Below, in pieces: positions 15,931-23,560 of a stretch of DNA of 64,000 bases. Numbering within the stretch: position 1 is the first letter of the stretch; every line of letters starts with the position of its first letter. Origin of the DNA: JAYKGU01 sp035285585 (GTDB taxonomy: Bacteria > Cyanobacteriota > Cyanobacteriia > CAKZMO01); assembly GCA_035285585.1 (NCBI GenBank), contig JAYKGU010000234.1, positions 1 to 64,000 on the forward strand. Direction: 5' to 3'. The translations under genes were made by a program, and so were the position numbers. Under the pieces are notes generated by a model. It searched no databases, was not told the origin of the DNA, and saw nothing but the letters and a program-made list of their open reading frames with translations.

Positions 15931-16900
15931 TGGGAGTTTCGGATGGAGACGCCTGAATGTTTGCGATCGCCCGCTCTGAGTAAATCCGCACGTCCATGTC
16001 GGGGTCGTCCAAAGTTTGCTGCAACGCTTGCAGAACACTGGGATCACCGATTTTGCCGAGGGCGATCGCCGCATCCCGGCGCACGTCGGAATACTCATCA
16101 GAAAGGGCTTTTACCAGAGCGGGAATGGCCCGCTGGTCGGGGGTTTGCTGGAGGGCACGGGCAGTGAACTTGCGCACCTGCCACTCGCCATCGGCCATGG
16201 CCTGCACCAGGGCATCAACGGCAGCTTCCTTGGCCTGGAGTTCCAGCGCCTGGGCCGCATTGCGGCGTACCTGCCAATCACTATCGGAGGTCAGCATCTC
16301 GCAGAGCAGCGGCACGATAGGCTCATCACTGAGATGGCCCAGGGTGAGCGCGGTTGCTCGCCGCACGGCGTCTACCGGATCTTTTGCCAGAGACAAGGCG
16401 GGTTCGCAGCGCACCACCTGATTGAGATAGCGGAGGGTGGTCACTGCCGCTTCCCGCAGGTCGGGATGCTCCGATGCAAAGAACGGCAGGATGAACGGCA
16501 GCGCCTGGGCATCGTGGATCTTGCGCAGCAGAATCAGCACATTAAGCTGGGCGTGGACATTGTCCTGCTGCAAAACATCCAGCAGCTTCATCAGATCATT
16601 GGTAGAAACCAGCTCCTTCAAAGCAGAAAGGGCTTCCTGGCGCACCGGCTCATGGGGAGAACTCAGGCACTCAATCAGGGGGGGAATGGCGACGGGGTTG
16701 GCAAACTCCCACAGGGTGGTCACGGCAATTTTTTGCACCATGGGATGCTCGTCTTTGAGGGCGGCGATGAGGGCTTCAATGGCGTCCTCGTCACCCAGGT
16801 GCTGCAAGGTTTTGACGGCAACCAGACGTTCTTCCAAAGTGGGCGATCGCAACATCTCCACCCATTGAGCCACTTCCGCATCCATATCGGCTGTATACAC
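15923..16900 (-). CDS. HEAT/PBS-lyase-type repeat protein
   Basis: A 325-aa protein built almost entirely of about nine HEAT (PBS-lyase-like) helical repeats of roughly 30 residues, for example RLVAVKTLQHLGDEDAIEAL, SDWQVRRNAAQALELQAKEA and YSDVRRDAAIALGKIGDPSV. Such alpha-solenoids act as scaffolds or help attach or repair cofactors. I keep the GTG start at 16900, supported by GGAG eight bases upstream; ATG 16885 is an alternative. Its place between the ferredoxin and Mrp genes with tight spacing indicates one operon and a maturation or assembly role, which is inference. Confidence 0.9.
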   Translation of the reverse strand: MYTADMDAEVAQWVEMLRSPTLEERLVAVKTLQHLGDEDAIEALIAALKDEHPMVQKIAVTTLWEFANPVAIPPLIECLSSPHEPVRQEALSALKELVSTNDLMKLLDVLQQDNVHAQLNVLILLRKIHDAQALPFILPFFASEHPDLREAAVTTLRYLNQVVRCEPALSLAKDPVDAVRRATALTLGHLSDEPIVPLLCEMLTSDSDWQVRRNAAQALELQAKEAAVDALVQAMADGEWQVRKFTARALQQTPDQRAIPALVKALSDEYSDVRRDAAIALGKIGDPSVLQALQQTLDDPDMDVRIYSERAIANIQASPSETPNV

Positions 16901-16925
16901 GGGCTATTCTCCAAAGTAACGGCAA

Positions 16926-17153
16926 CTAGCGCAGCAAGAAAGGAATTTGCACAGTGATGGCATTGGTGGGACATTCCTTCTCACAGGGAAGGCAGAACCA
17001 GCATTCGTCATACTTCATGTAGGCTTTGCCGGTCTCCGGGTTTTTCACCAGCACATCCAGAGGACAGACCTCGATGCAGGCCACGCACTTTTCCAAACAT
17101 TTGGATTCATCCACGATCACGGGCACATCAACCCGCTGAGAAGTTAAAGCCAT
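16926..17153 (-). CDS. 2[4Fe-4S] ferredoxin, AprB-like
   Basis: A 75-aa ferredoxin with two cluster motifs, CLEKCVACIEVCP and CWFCLPCEKECP. That gives eight cysteines for two [4Fe-4S] clusters, with a charged loop (KNPETGKAYMKYDE) between them. The spacing and the adjacent flavoprotein resemble the AprB/AprA pair of adenylylsulfate reductase, although real AprB is about twice as long. I place the start at ATG 17153 (preceded by AAAGGTG) rather than the TTG 18 bases upstream. It probably transfers electrons to or from the flavoprotein encoded 76 bases upstream. Confidence 0.9.
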   Translation of the reverse strand: MALTSQRVDVPVIVDESKCLEKCVACIEVCPLDVLVKNPETGKAYMKYDECWFCLPCEKECPTNAITVQIPFLLR

Positions 17154-17229
17154 AAAGACACCTTTGATCAACGACCGAAGCTAAAGAACGGTAGGGTGGA
17201 CACTGCCCACCTCATGCAGTTTTGACCCC

Positions 17230-18933
17230 CTAACGCACCGCGACATCATAAACTTCACGCTCCAGATCAACGCTTACAATGTAAGGCTCGACGGGGCGCT
17301 TGAACAATTCCATAGAACCATCTGCTCCCTTTTTGAGGTTGACGTGGCAGAACCACTCCTCATTGTTCTTCTCGGGATAATCGAGCCGGTAGTGGTAGAG
17401 TCCCCAGCGGCTTTCTTTGCGATACAAAGACGCCCGAGCCGCCATCTCGGCACAGTCGCGGATAAAGTGGACTTCCATACAGCGCATCAGCTCATGGGGA
17501 TCATTGGCTCCCATCAGGTTCAAAACGTCTTCATAGGCCGTGAACTTTTCTAAACCAATCTCCATCTTGTAGGGAGACTTAGGGGGCTGGAGGTAGTCGT
17601 TCACCAGTCGCCGGAGCTTGTATTCTATTTGGGTGTGCGGCACGCCCTCCGGCTGCTCCAAAGGTCGATAGATGCGGGCTTTCTCCGCCGCCAGAAAAGC
17701 TGCGTCAGGCTCCATATGCTCCAAACCCTGGACATATTCCATGGCGTTTTGACCAGCAATCCGCCCATAAACAAAGGCCCCAATCATGTAGTTGTGGGGC
17801 ACACCAGCCATATCGCCAGCGGCATAGAGACCGGGTACGGTGGTTTCCGCTTTCTCGTTCACCCAAACGCCGGAGGCGCTGTGGCCACTACATAGCCCAA
17901 TTTCGGAGATGTTCATCTCAACGCCGTGGGTACGGTAGTTTTCGCTCCGGCCTTCATGGAAACGTCCACGGCTGGGGCGCTCGTTGGACCACAGGATGGA
18001 TTCGATTTCTGAAATCGTATCGTCATCAAGATGGTACATCTTCAGGTGCACTGGCCCCTTACCGGAATTCAGCTCCTTCCACACCTCCAGCATCATCTGG
18101 CCGCTCCAGTAGTCGCAGCTAATGAAGCGGTGGCCTTCGGCATTGGCAGTGTAGGCTCCAAAGGGGCTGGCCACGTAGGCACAGGCGGGGCCATTGTAAT
18201 CTTTGATCAGCGGATTAATTTGGAAGCATTCAATGTTGGTAAGCTCCGCACCGGCATGGTAGGCCATGGAGTAGCCGTCTCCGGCATTGGTGGGGTTTTC
18301 GTAGGTGCCATAGAGATAGCCCGAAGCCGGTAGCCCCAGACGACCGCAGGCCCCCGTACAGAGGACAACGGCCTTGGCCTGGATGACAACAAAGTCACCG
18401 CTGCGCACGTCAAAGCCTACGGCCCCAGTCACCCGCCCGTTTTGCACCATGACGCGGGTAGCCATCACCCGGTTGGTGACGTTGACCTTGTGGCGCTTGA
18501 CCTGGCGGGCCAAAATCTTTTTCAGGTCTTTCCCCTCGGGCATGGGCAGCACATACTTGCCCACCCGGTGAACCTGCTTGAGGTCGTAGTTGCCTTCGTG
18601 GTCTTTTTGAAACTTGACGCCCCAGTTCTCCAGTTCTTGAATGACTTCAAACCCCAGGCGACCCGTCTCGTACACCGCTTTCTGGTTCAAAATACCATCG
18701 TTGGCGATCGTAATCTCGCGGACGTACTGCTCTGGCGTCGAATTACCGGGAATGACTGCCGTATTCACACCGTCCATTCCCATGGCGATCGCACCACTGC
18801 GGCGAATATTGGCTTTCTCCAGCACCAGCACTTCACTCTCGGGGCTGGCCTGCTTTGCCTTAATCGCTGCCATCGTTCCGGCGGTGCCACCACCAACGAC
18901 CAGAAAATCAGTCTTCAGATACTGAGTATTCAC
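17230..18933 (-). CDS. AprA/FrdA-like FAD flavoprotein oxidoreductase
   Basis: A 567-aa protein of the succinate dehydrogenase/fumarate reductase/adenylylsulfate reductase alpha superfamily. It has the FAD motif FLVVGGGTAGTMAAIKA at the N-terminus, the active-site-region stretch TNAGDGYSMAYHAGAE and the second FAD motif GLYAAGDMAGVPHNYMIGAF. The C-terminal helical domain follows (residues about 430-560). GTG 18933 has GGGAG eight bases upstream. No membrane-anchor genes accompany it, which argues against succinate dehydrogenase. With its ferredoxin, exporters and the sulfonate-type importer it likely reduces or oxidises a sulfur compound. The substrate is not identifiable from sequence. Confidence 0.85.
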   Translation of the reverse strand: MNTQYLKTDFLVVGGGTAGTMAAIKAKQASPESEVLVLEKANIRRSGAIAMGMDGVNTAVIPGNSTPEQYVREITIANDGILNQKAVYETGRLGFEVIQELENWGVKFQKDHEGNYDLKQVHRVGKYVLPMPEGKDLKKILARQVKRHKVNVTNRVMATRVMVQNGRVTGAVGFDVRSGDFVVIQAKAVVLCTGACGRLGLPASGYLYGTYENPTNAGDGYSMAYHAGAELTNIECFQINPLIKDYNGPACAYVASPFGAYTANAEGHRFISCDYWSGQMMLEVWKELNSGKGPVHLKMYHLDDDTISEIESILWSNERPSRGRFHEGRSENYRTHGVEMNISEIGLCSGHSASGVWVNEKAETTVPGLYAAGDMAGVPHNYMIGAFVYGRIAGQNAMEYVQGLEHMEPDAAFLAAEKARIYRPLEQPEGVPHTQIEYKLRRLVNDYLQPPKSPYKMEIGLEKFTAYEDVLNLMGANDPHELMRCMEVHFIRDCAEMAARASLYRKESRWGLYHYRLDYPEKNNEEWFCHVNLKKGADGSMELFKRPVEPYIVSVDLEREVYDVAVR

Positions 18934-19370
18934 TTAAACACTCCCTTAGCTTTTACGGTAGTGAAACTGAATCGAAAAAGGAATCTATTCGACTCAAACT
19001 CAAATCTGGTTGACTGACAAAACTCTTGAAACCCTCATTCTGCCGTAGGATGGGTTAGCGCCAGCGTAACCCATCGCAACCTTTGACGCTGTTGGGTTTC
19101 GCTACGCTCAACACCAACCTACGTTAAAACTTTTGTCAGTCAATCAGAGATCAAACACACAAGACTCGCGGTGAAACCAGAAAACCCCTTATCAAATTAG
19201 AATTGAATTAGGGAAAAAGCAAGCATCAAAAGCAAGTTATTTCTGACGCTACTAAGCAGTATTTTAGGGATAATGATCTGGCTCATCAACTATGTTTGTA
19301 GCGATCGCTACGGTTTTACGATTCAAGCCTTTTATAGACTCATAAAAAAGCTGGATGGGTTCAGGAATTG
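18934..19370. promoter_or_regulatory. divergent promoter region, flavoprotein versus LysR fusion
   Basis: A 437-base region between the leftward flavoprotein operon and the rightward LysR-type gene. It should hold the LysR binding site and both promoters, as is usual when LysR genes are divergent from their targets. The AT-rich stretch about 19150-19330 is the likeliest place. A 144-bp inverted-repeat element (listed separately) occupies the middle. Confidence 0.5.
19005..19148. mobile_element. 144-bp MITE-like element
   Basis: Ends are TCTGGTTGACTGACAAAA (19005-19022) and TTTTGTCAGTCAATCAGA (19131-19148), inverted repeats differing at one of 18 positions. The interior carries another palindromic segment (GATGGGTTAGCGCCAGCGTA ... 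ACACCAACCTACG). It codes for nothing, as expected for a miniature inverted-repeat element. I cannot see a clear target-site duplication. Confidence 0.6.
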
Positions 19371-21380
19371 ATGGAAATTTATCAGCTAAAGGTATTTCTT
19401 GAAGTGGCGCGTTGTCTTAGTTTTACAGAGGCAGCCGATGCCCTGAACCTGACTCAGCCCGCCATCAGCGCCAAAATAAAATCCCTGGAAGCGGCCCTCG
19501 ACGCCCCGCTGTTTAATCGGCTGGGTAGACGGATCGAGTTAACCCAGGTCGGTCAATACCTGCTGGAAGAAGCTCCCCATTTAATTGATTTAGAAGCTCA
19601 GCTCATGGCTGAGATTGAAGAAATTAAGCAGGGCAAATTTAGCACCCTAAAAATTGCGTGCATTGCCGAAATTGACAGCCACTGGCTGCCTTCGGTGCTG
19701 TTCGAATATCGGCGCGATCGCCCCAATATCCAGACGAAATGTTTGCCGTTCAGCTCAGTAGAAAGACTCTACCGTGCGGTCAAAAACGGTGAGGCAGATA
19801 TGGGCATTTCTAATTTAAGTTTTTCTGAATTTGACGAGCTTTCAGAAACGGTGATCGACAACGTTCAGTACTCGCTGATTACCTCCAATAGCCACAGGTT
19901 TGCTCAACACAGTTGGCTCAGCTTAAAGGATCTGCTTAACCAGCCCTGGGTGCTGTTGCCGGGTGGCACGCCGAGCCGCATCCTGTTTGAAGAGCGCTTA
20001 GGTGAGCTGGGTCTTAGCCTGTCAGATTTCACCCAGTTGGAGATTGTTGATTCTCCTAACCTGGTGCGAACCTACGTTATGCAGGGCCAATACCTCAGCT
20101 TTGTTCCCGACTTTGAGTTTCAGGTCGAGCGCCAGGCTGGCCTCATTCAAGCGGTTCCTTTGGAAGAGTTTGCTTTGGGGACGCCACTGTTTTTGCTGAT
20201 GTCAAAGCGGCTGAAACGCGCTCTGGACAATTATGGTCAGGCTCCTTTTCGGGGGCGACAGGCCCTTGAACCTATTCAGCAGTTTATTGGACTATTGGAA
20301 CAGCGGCGATCGCCCAAACCCAAGCCAGCTAATCAATCCACCACCTTTTCCCCCATTGGCTCTGCCCGCTTTCAGGCTCCGAACTTTACGGTGCGCCCCC
20401 GCTCCAAGCCCCCGTCTGAAACCTTGACGTTAACCATCGGCACGCAAAACCGCACCATCCAGACGGTAACGGCGGGCCTGATCATTCAGCGGCTGGGATT
20501 GCTCGAACATTTTCTGCCCCAAAATGGCCGCTACAGCGGTATTCAGTATCAGATTCAGTGGTGGGACTACACCTCTGGCGCTCCCATCGTGGCTGGGCTG
20601 AAGTCCAGACAAATTGATATCGGCATTCTGGGCGACTACCCGCTCCTGCTCAGTGCCGCACAGCCCGATGGGGAAAGTGCAAATACACGCCTGATTAGCT
20701 TTGTCGCCAGTAATCCAGACGGGACGGGAAACGATATCATCGTGCCCAACCGCTCTCAGCTCAAGTGCATTGAAGACCTGAAGGGGCGAGTAGTTGCCGT
20801 TCCCTTCAGCTCTGCCGCCCACAGCATGGTGATGCGAGCGCTGCACCACAAGGACTTGCTCGATCAGGTCAAGCTCACCTCCATCGATAACTTGAATCCC
20901 CAACGGCTGATCAATACCGCCAAGCAGGCAGATGGCTATGCCTACTTTGCTCCGTTCCACGAGATTGCCAGACACAAAGACCAGTGCCGTCGTCTGCTGC
21001 AAGGCAGCCTGGACGGACTGCCGACTTTCCACGGCGTCGTTGTCCAGGAGGATCTGGCAGACCAGTATCCAGAGCTTGTGGTGGCCTATTTGAGGGCGCT
21101 ACTGGCGGCTCAATACTGGTATGTGACGACACCCATGGCGACTGAACTCGTGAGCCAGTGGGTTAATTTAGATGCGGCGATCGTGTCTAAAACGCTGATA
21201 GCAAGTGAGGATCAGTACGCCAAAGGAGTATTTTTCCCCGAAACACAAATTCGGCCCGATTGGGTGAATGAACACATTGATCAGCTCAGCAACATCGTTG
21301 GTCACGGATATTTAAGCCAGATCAACCTCAATCAGTGGATGCAGTCCGAGTTTTTAGAAAAGGCGATCGCCTCATTATAA
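19371..21380 (+). CDS. LysR regulator fused to a substrate-binding-protein domain
   Basis: A 669-aa protein. Residues 1-60 are a LysR winged helix-turn-helix (YQLKVFLEVARCLSFTEAAD, then ALNLTQPAISAKIKSLE). Residues about 90-300 are the usual LysR effector domain. A Pro/Lys/Ser-rich linker follows. Residues about 345-640 form a second, NMT1/SsuA-type periplasmic-binding-protein-like domain (LTIGTQNRTIQTVTAGLIIQ ... SRQIDIGILGDYPLLLSAAQ ... LDGLPTFHGVVVQEDLADQY). The second domain closely resembles the binding protein at 23561-25081 but has no signal peptide, so it would work in the cytoplasm. AGGA precedes ATG 19371. The neighbours suggest that it senses the substrate brought in by the adjacent ABC importer. 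Confidence 0.92.
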   Translation: MEIYQLKVFLEVARCLSFTEAADALNLTQPAISAKIKSLEAALDAPLFNRLGRRIELTQVGQYLLEEAPHLIDLEAQLMAEIEEIKQGKFSTLKIACIAEIDSHWLPSVLFEYRRDRPNIQTKCLPFSSVERLYRAVKNGEADMGISNLSFSEFDELSETVIDNVQYSLITSNSHRFAQHSWLSLKDLLNQPWVLLPGGTPSRILFEERLGELGLSLSDFTQLEIVDSPNLVRTYVMQGQYLSFVPDFEFQVERQAGLIQAVPLEEFALGTPLFLLMSKRLKRALDNYGQAPFRGRQALEPIQQFIGLLEQRRSPKPKPANQSTTFSPIGSARFQAPNFTVRPRSKPPSETLTLTIGTQNRTIQTVTAGLIIQRLGLLEHFLPQNGRYSGIQYQIQWWDYTSGAPIVAGLKSRQIDIGILGDYPLLLSAAQPDGESANTRLISFVASNPDGTGNDIIVPNRSQLKCIEDLKGRVVAVPFSSAAHSMVMRALHHKDLLDQVKLTSIDNLNPQRLINTAKQADGYAYFAPFHEIARHKDQCRRLLQGSLDGLPTFHGVVVQEDLADQYPELVVAYLRALLAAQYWYVTTPMATELVSQWVNLDAAIVSKTLIASEDQYAKGVFFPETQIRPDWVNEHIDQLSNIVGHGYLSQINLNQWMQSEFLEKAIASL

Positions 21381-21398
21381 AACCTTTTGGAAAGTTCT

Positions 21399-22214
21399 TT
21401 AATAGGACTCCATGCTCTTCAGCGTCTCCTCACGAATGCACTCAAATACCTGGCGATGTAAATCCACAAATTCGGTAGAAAGGGTATCGTCAAAGTGGCG
21501 GGGACGATGGAGATTAATTGGAATTTCAGCCTTGATGTGGCCGGGATGAACGCCCATGATAAAGATGCGATCGCACAGAAAGATTGCTTCTTCAATGTCA
21601 TGGGTAACGAAAATAACCGTGGTTTTCAAGTCACTCCAAATGTCAAGCAGCATCTCCTGCATCATATGCCGGGTCTGAGCATCAAGCGCTGCAAAAGGCT
21701 CATCCATGAGCAACACCGAAGGCGAATTGACCAGTGCCCGCACAATGCTGGCCCGCTGCTGCATCCCCCCCGAAAGCTGGGACGGATAGCGATTGCGGTG
21801 CTTGTAAAGGCCAACGCGATTCAAGTAGTCGTTGACTAATTCGGTCCGCTCTACTTTACCCATGCCCCGAATCTTCAGGCCAAGCTCTACGTTTTGAAAC
21901 GTCGTCTTCCAGGGCAGGAGGGAATACTGCTGAAACACGAAACCCCGATCCGCACCAGGGCGCGTAATGGGCTGCTGGTCAACTAAAACATAGCCATCAG
22001 AAGGCTTGAGAAAGCCAGCAATCACATTCAGTAGCGTAGATTTTCCGCAACCTGACGGCCCCAGCAGGGAGACAAACTCCCCCGGCTGAATGTCTAGCTG
22101 AATCGAATCCAGCACATGGTTTGTGTGCCCCTTGTGGCGGAAGGTGACGGAAAGTCCCTCCACCTGCACCGCGCCCTTCACGCTGTGCTGCTTCTCCAAC
22201 TGCTGCGTCAACAT
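21399..22214 (-). CDS. ABC transporter ATPase, sulfonate/nitrate/taurine type
   Basis: A 271-aa nucleotide-binding subunit. It has Walker A LLGPSGCGKSTLLNVIAGFL, signature LSGGMQQRASIVRAL, Walker B VLLMDEPFAALDAQTR and switch His FVTHDIEEA, all intact. It is closest in pattern to SsuB/TauB/NrtD. I start at ATG 22214 (MLTQQLEK); a TTG at 22256 would add 14 residues. It converges with the LysR fusion, leaving only 18 bases between stop codons. It powers uptake with the permease and binding protein encoded upstream on the same strand. Confidence 0.95.
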   Translation of the reverse strand: MLTQQLEKQHSVKGAVQVEGLSVTFRHKGHTNHVLDSIQLDIQPGEFVSLLGPSGCGKSTLLNVIAGFLKPSDGYVLVDQQPITRPGADRGFVFQQYSLLPWKTTFQNVELGLKIRGMGKVERTELVNDYLNRVGLYKHRNRYPSQLSGGMQQRASIVRALVNSPSVLLMDEPFAALDAQTRHMMQEMLLDIWSDLKTTVIFVTHDIEEAIFLCDRIFIMGVHPGHIKAEIPINLHRPRHFDDTLSTEFVDLHRQVFECIREETLKSMESY

Positions 22215-22336
22215 AGTTCTTTGCAAATTAAAACGACAATCTTCTGGCAAAATCAACTCTGCTTTGCTGAGGAGCGAATCCCATTCCTGATATCAACGTA
22301 AGCCGGGAAATCCTGGTTGGATAGGGAGACAGAATC

Positions 22337-22389
22337 CAGGAGTCAGAATTCTGGAGGGAGCTGACTTCTGGCTCCTGACTCCTGAATTC
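22337..22389. repeat. inverted pair of the 14-bp GGAGTCAGAATTC unit
   Basis: CAGGAGTCAGAATTC at 22337-22351 and CTGACTCCTGAATTC at 22375-22389 are opposite orientations of the same unit. They could form a hairpin between the ABC permease and ATPase genes. The unit is the one repeated five times at 25286-25355. Confidence 0.75.
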
Positions 22390-22434
22390 TTCTCTTGGCA
22401 AAGCTTCCCACCTTAAGTTGATACTCTCACATCC

Positions 22435-23295
22435 CTACGCATCCTGCTTTCTAATGACCCGCCAGGGCATCATGGCTCGCGTGATACGACCAACCAGCCA
22501 GGAGCTAATCGCCCCCATCAGCCCAATCAGCAGCATCCCCATGACAATCGGCGGGTAGTTGGAAGTGACGTAAGACTCCCAGGTAATATAGCCCACGCCG
22601 TAGCGCCCCGCCAGAATTTCAGCCGTGACCAGACAAAACCAGGCATTGCCCATCCCAATCGTCAATCCACTGGCAATACCCGGCAGTGATCCGGGAATGA
22701 CAATGTCCTTAAAAATATGCCAGGGCTTTGCTCCTAAACACTGGCCAACCCGAATCAGAACCGTATCGCTGAGAGTACTTTCCACACCGCGAATGGTGCT
22801 GATTAAAATGGGAAAGAAAGCTCCAACAAAGGTAATGTAAACCATGCCGCTTTCGGCATTAGGGAACATCAAAATGGCCAGCGGAATCCAGGCAACGGCG
22901 GGAATCGGTCGCAGCAACTCCAAAGGCGGCATCAGCAGGTCTTCAACTTTCTCAAACCAGCCGACGGCAACCCCCAGCACAATGCCAATGGCAGCGGCCA
23001 GAGCATAGCCAATCAGCACGCGCTGAATGCTCGACTGAAAGTGAACCCAGGGGTCACTACTCAAAAAGGTAATCGTGGCCTTGAACACCTCTACAGGCGA
23101 CGGTACGAGCTGGAAGTTGAAGAAGAAATCAAAGCCAGTTTCACATAAAAACTGCCAGCCACCAAAGAAGATGACCAGTGCCAAAAGTCTTCTAACTGAA
23201 CGGTTTCTTAAAAACAGAGCGTTTAACGCCTTGCCCATTTGATAAAGCCAGCGCTGTTGCGGTTGTCTCATGACCTTTGGGACTGTAACCGCCAT
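22435..23295 (-). CDS. ABC transporter permease, sulfonate/nitrate/taurine type
   Basis: A 286-aa inner-membrane protein with about six helices (for example LLALVIFFGGWQFLCETGF, and ALAAAIGIVLGVAVGW). It has the cytoplasmic EAA-type loop GQCLGAKPWHIFKDIVIPGS that docks on the ATPase, as in SsuC/TauC/NrtB. GAGAGGAAAAAACT precedes the ATG, a good ribosome-binding site. It lies between the binding-protein and ATPase genes, on the same strand. Confidence 0.95.
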   Translation of the reverse strand: MAVTVPKVMRQPQQRWLYQMGKALNALFLRNRSVRRLLALVIFFGGWQFLCETGFDFFFNFQLVPSPVEVFKATITFLSSDPWVHFQSSIQRVLIGYALAAAIGIVLGVAVGWFEKVEDLLMPPLELLRPIPAVAWIPLAILMFPNAESGMVYITFVGAFFPILISTIRGVESTLSDTVLIRVGQCLGAKPWHIFKDIVIPGSLPGIASGLTIGMGNAWFCLVTAEILAGRYGVGYITWESYVTSNYPPIVMGMLLIGLMGAISSWLVGRITRAMMPWRVIRKQDA

Positions 23296-23560
23296 AGTTT
23301 TTTCCTCTCAAAAGCATCACAGTTGGATTTGGTTTGAAGAATTCTTAGGGAGAATTCGCGATCGCCAACTTAAACGGAAAAGATGCACGAAATCTGTAGC
23401 CTATCCGTCAGCAAAGCGAACCACCCGTGTGAATCAGGCCCATGCCTCGTCTCGCTGCTACACAAGGTATTGAAGGGCATCGTACAAATGCCCTTCAGCA
23501 CTATGCCCATTGCAACTAAGAACCTATCCGAAAATCCCGGTGGGGGTTTGGGGTGCCAAC

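Noticed and set aside
15931..16098. Longer N-terminus of the Mrp protein starting at 16098
   Set aside because: The extra 56 residues are an out-of-frame reading of the HEAT-repeat gene.
17230..18933. Flavoprotein as succinate dehydrogenase subunit A
   Set aside because: No SdhB with the usual cluster set and no membrane anchor. The small 2[4Fe-4S] ferredoxin and sulfur-type neighbours fit an AprA-like enzyme better.
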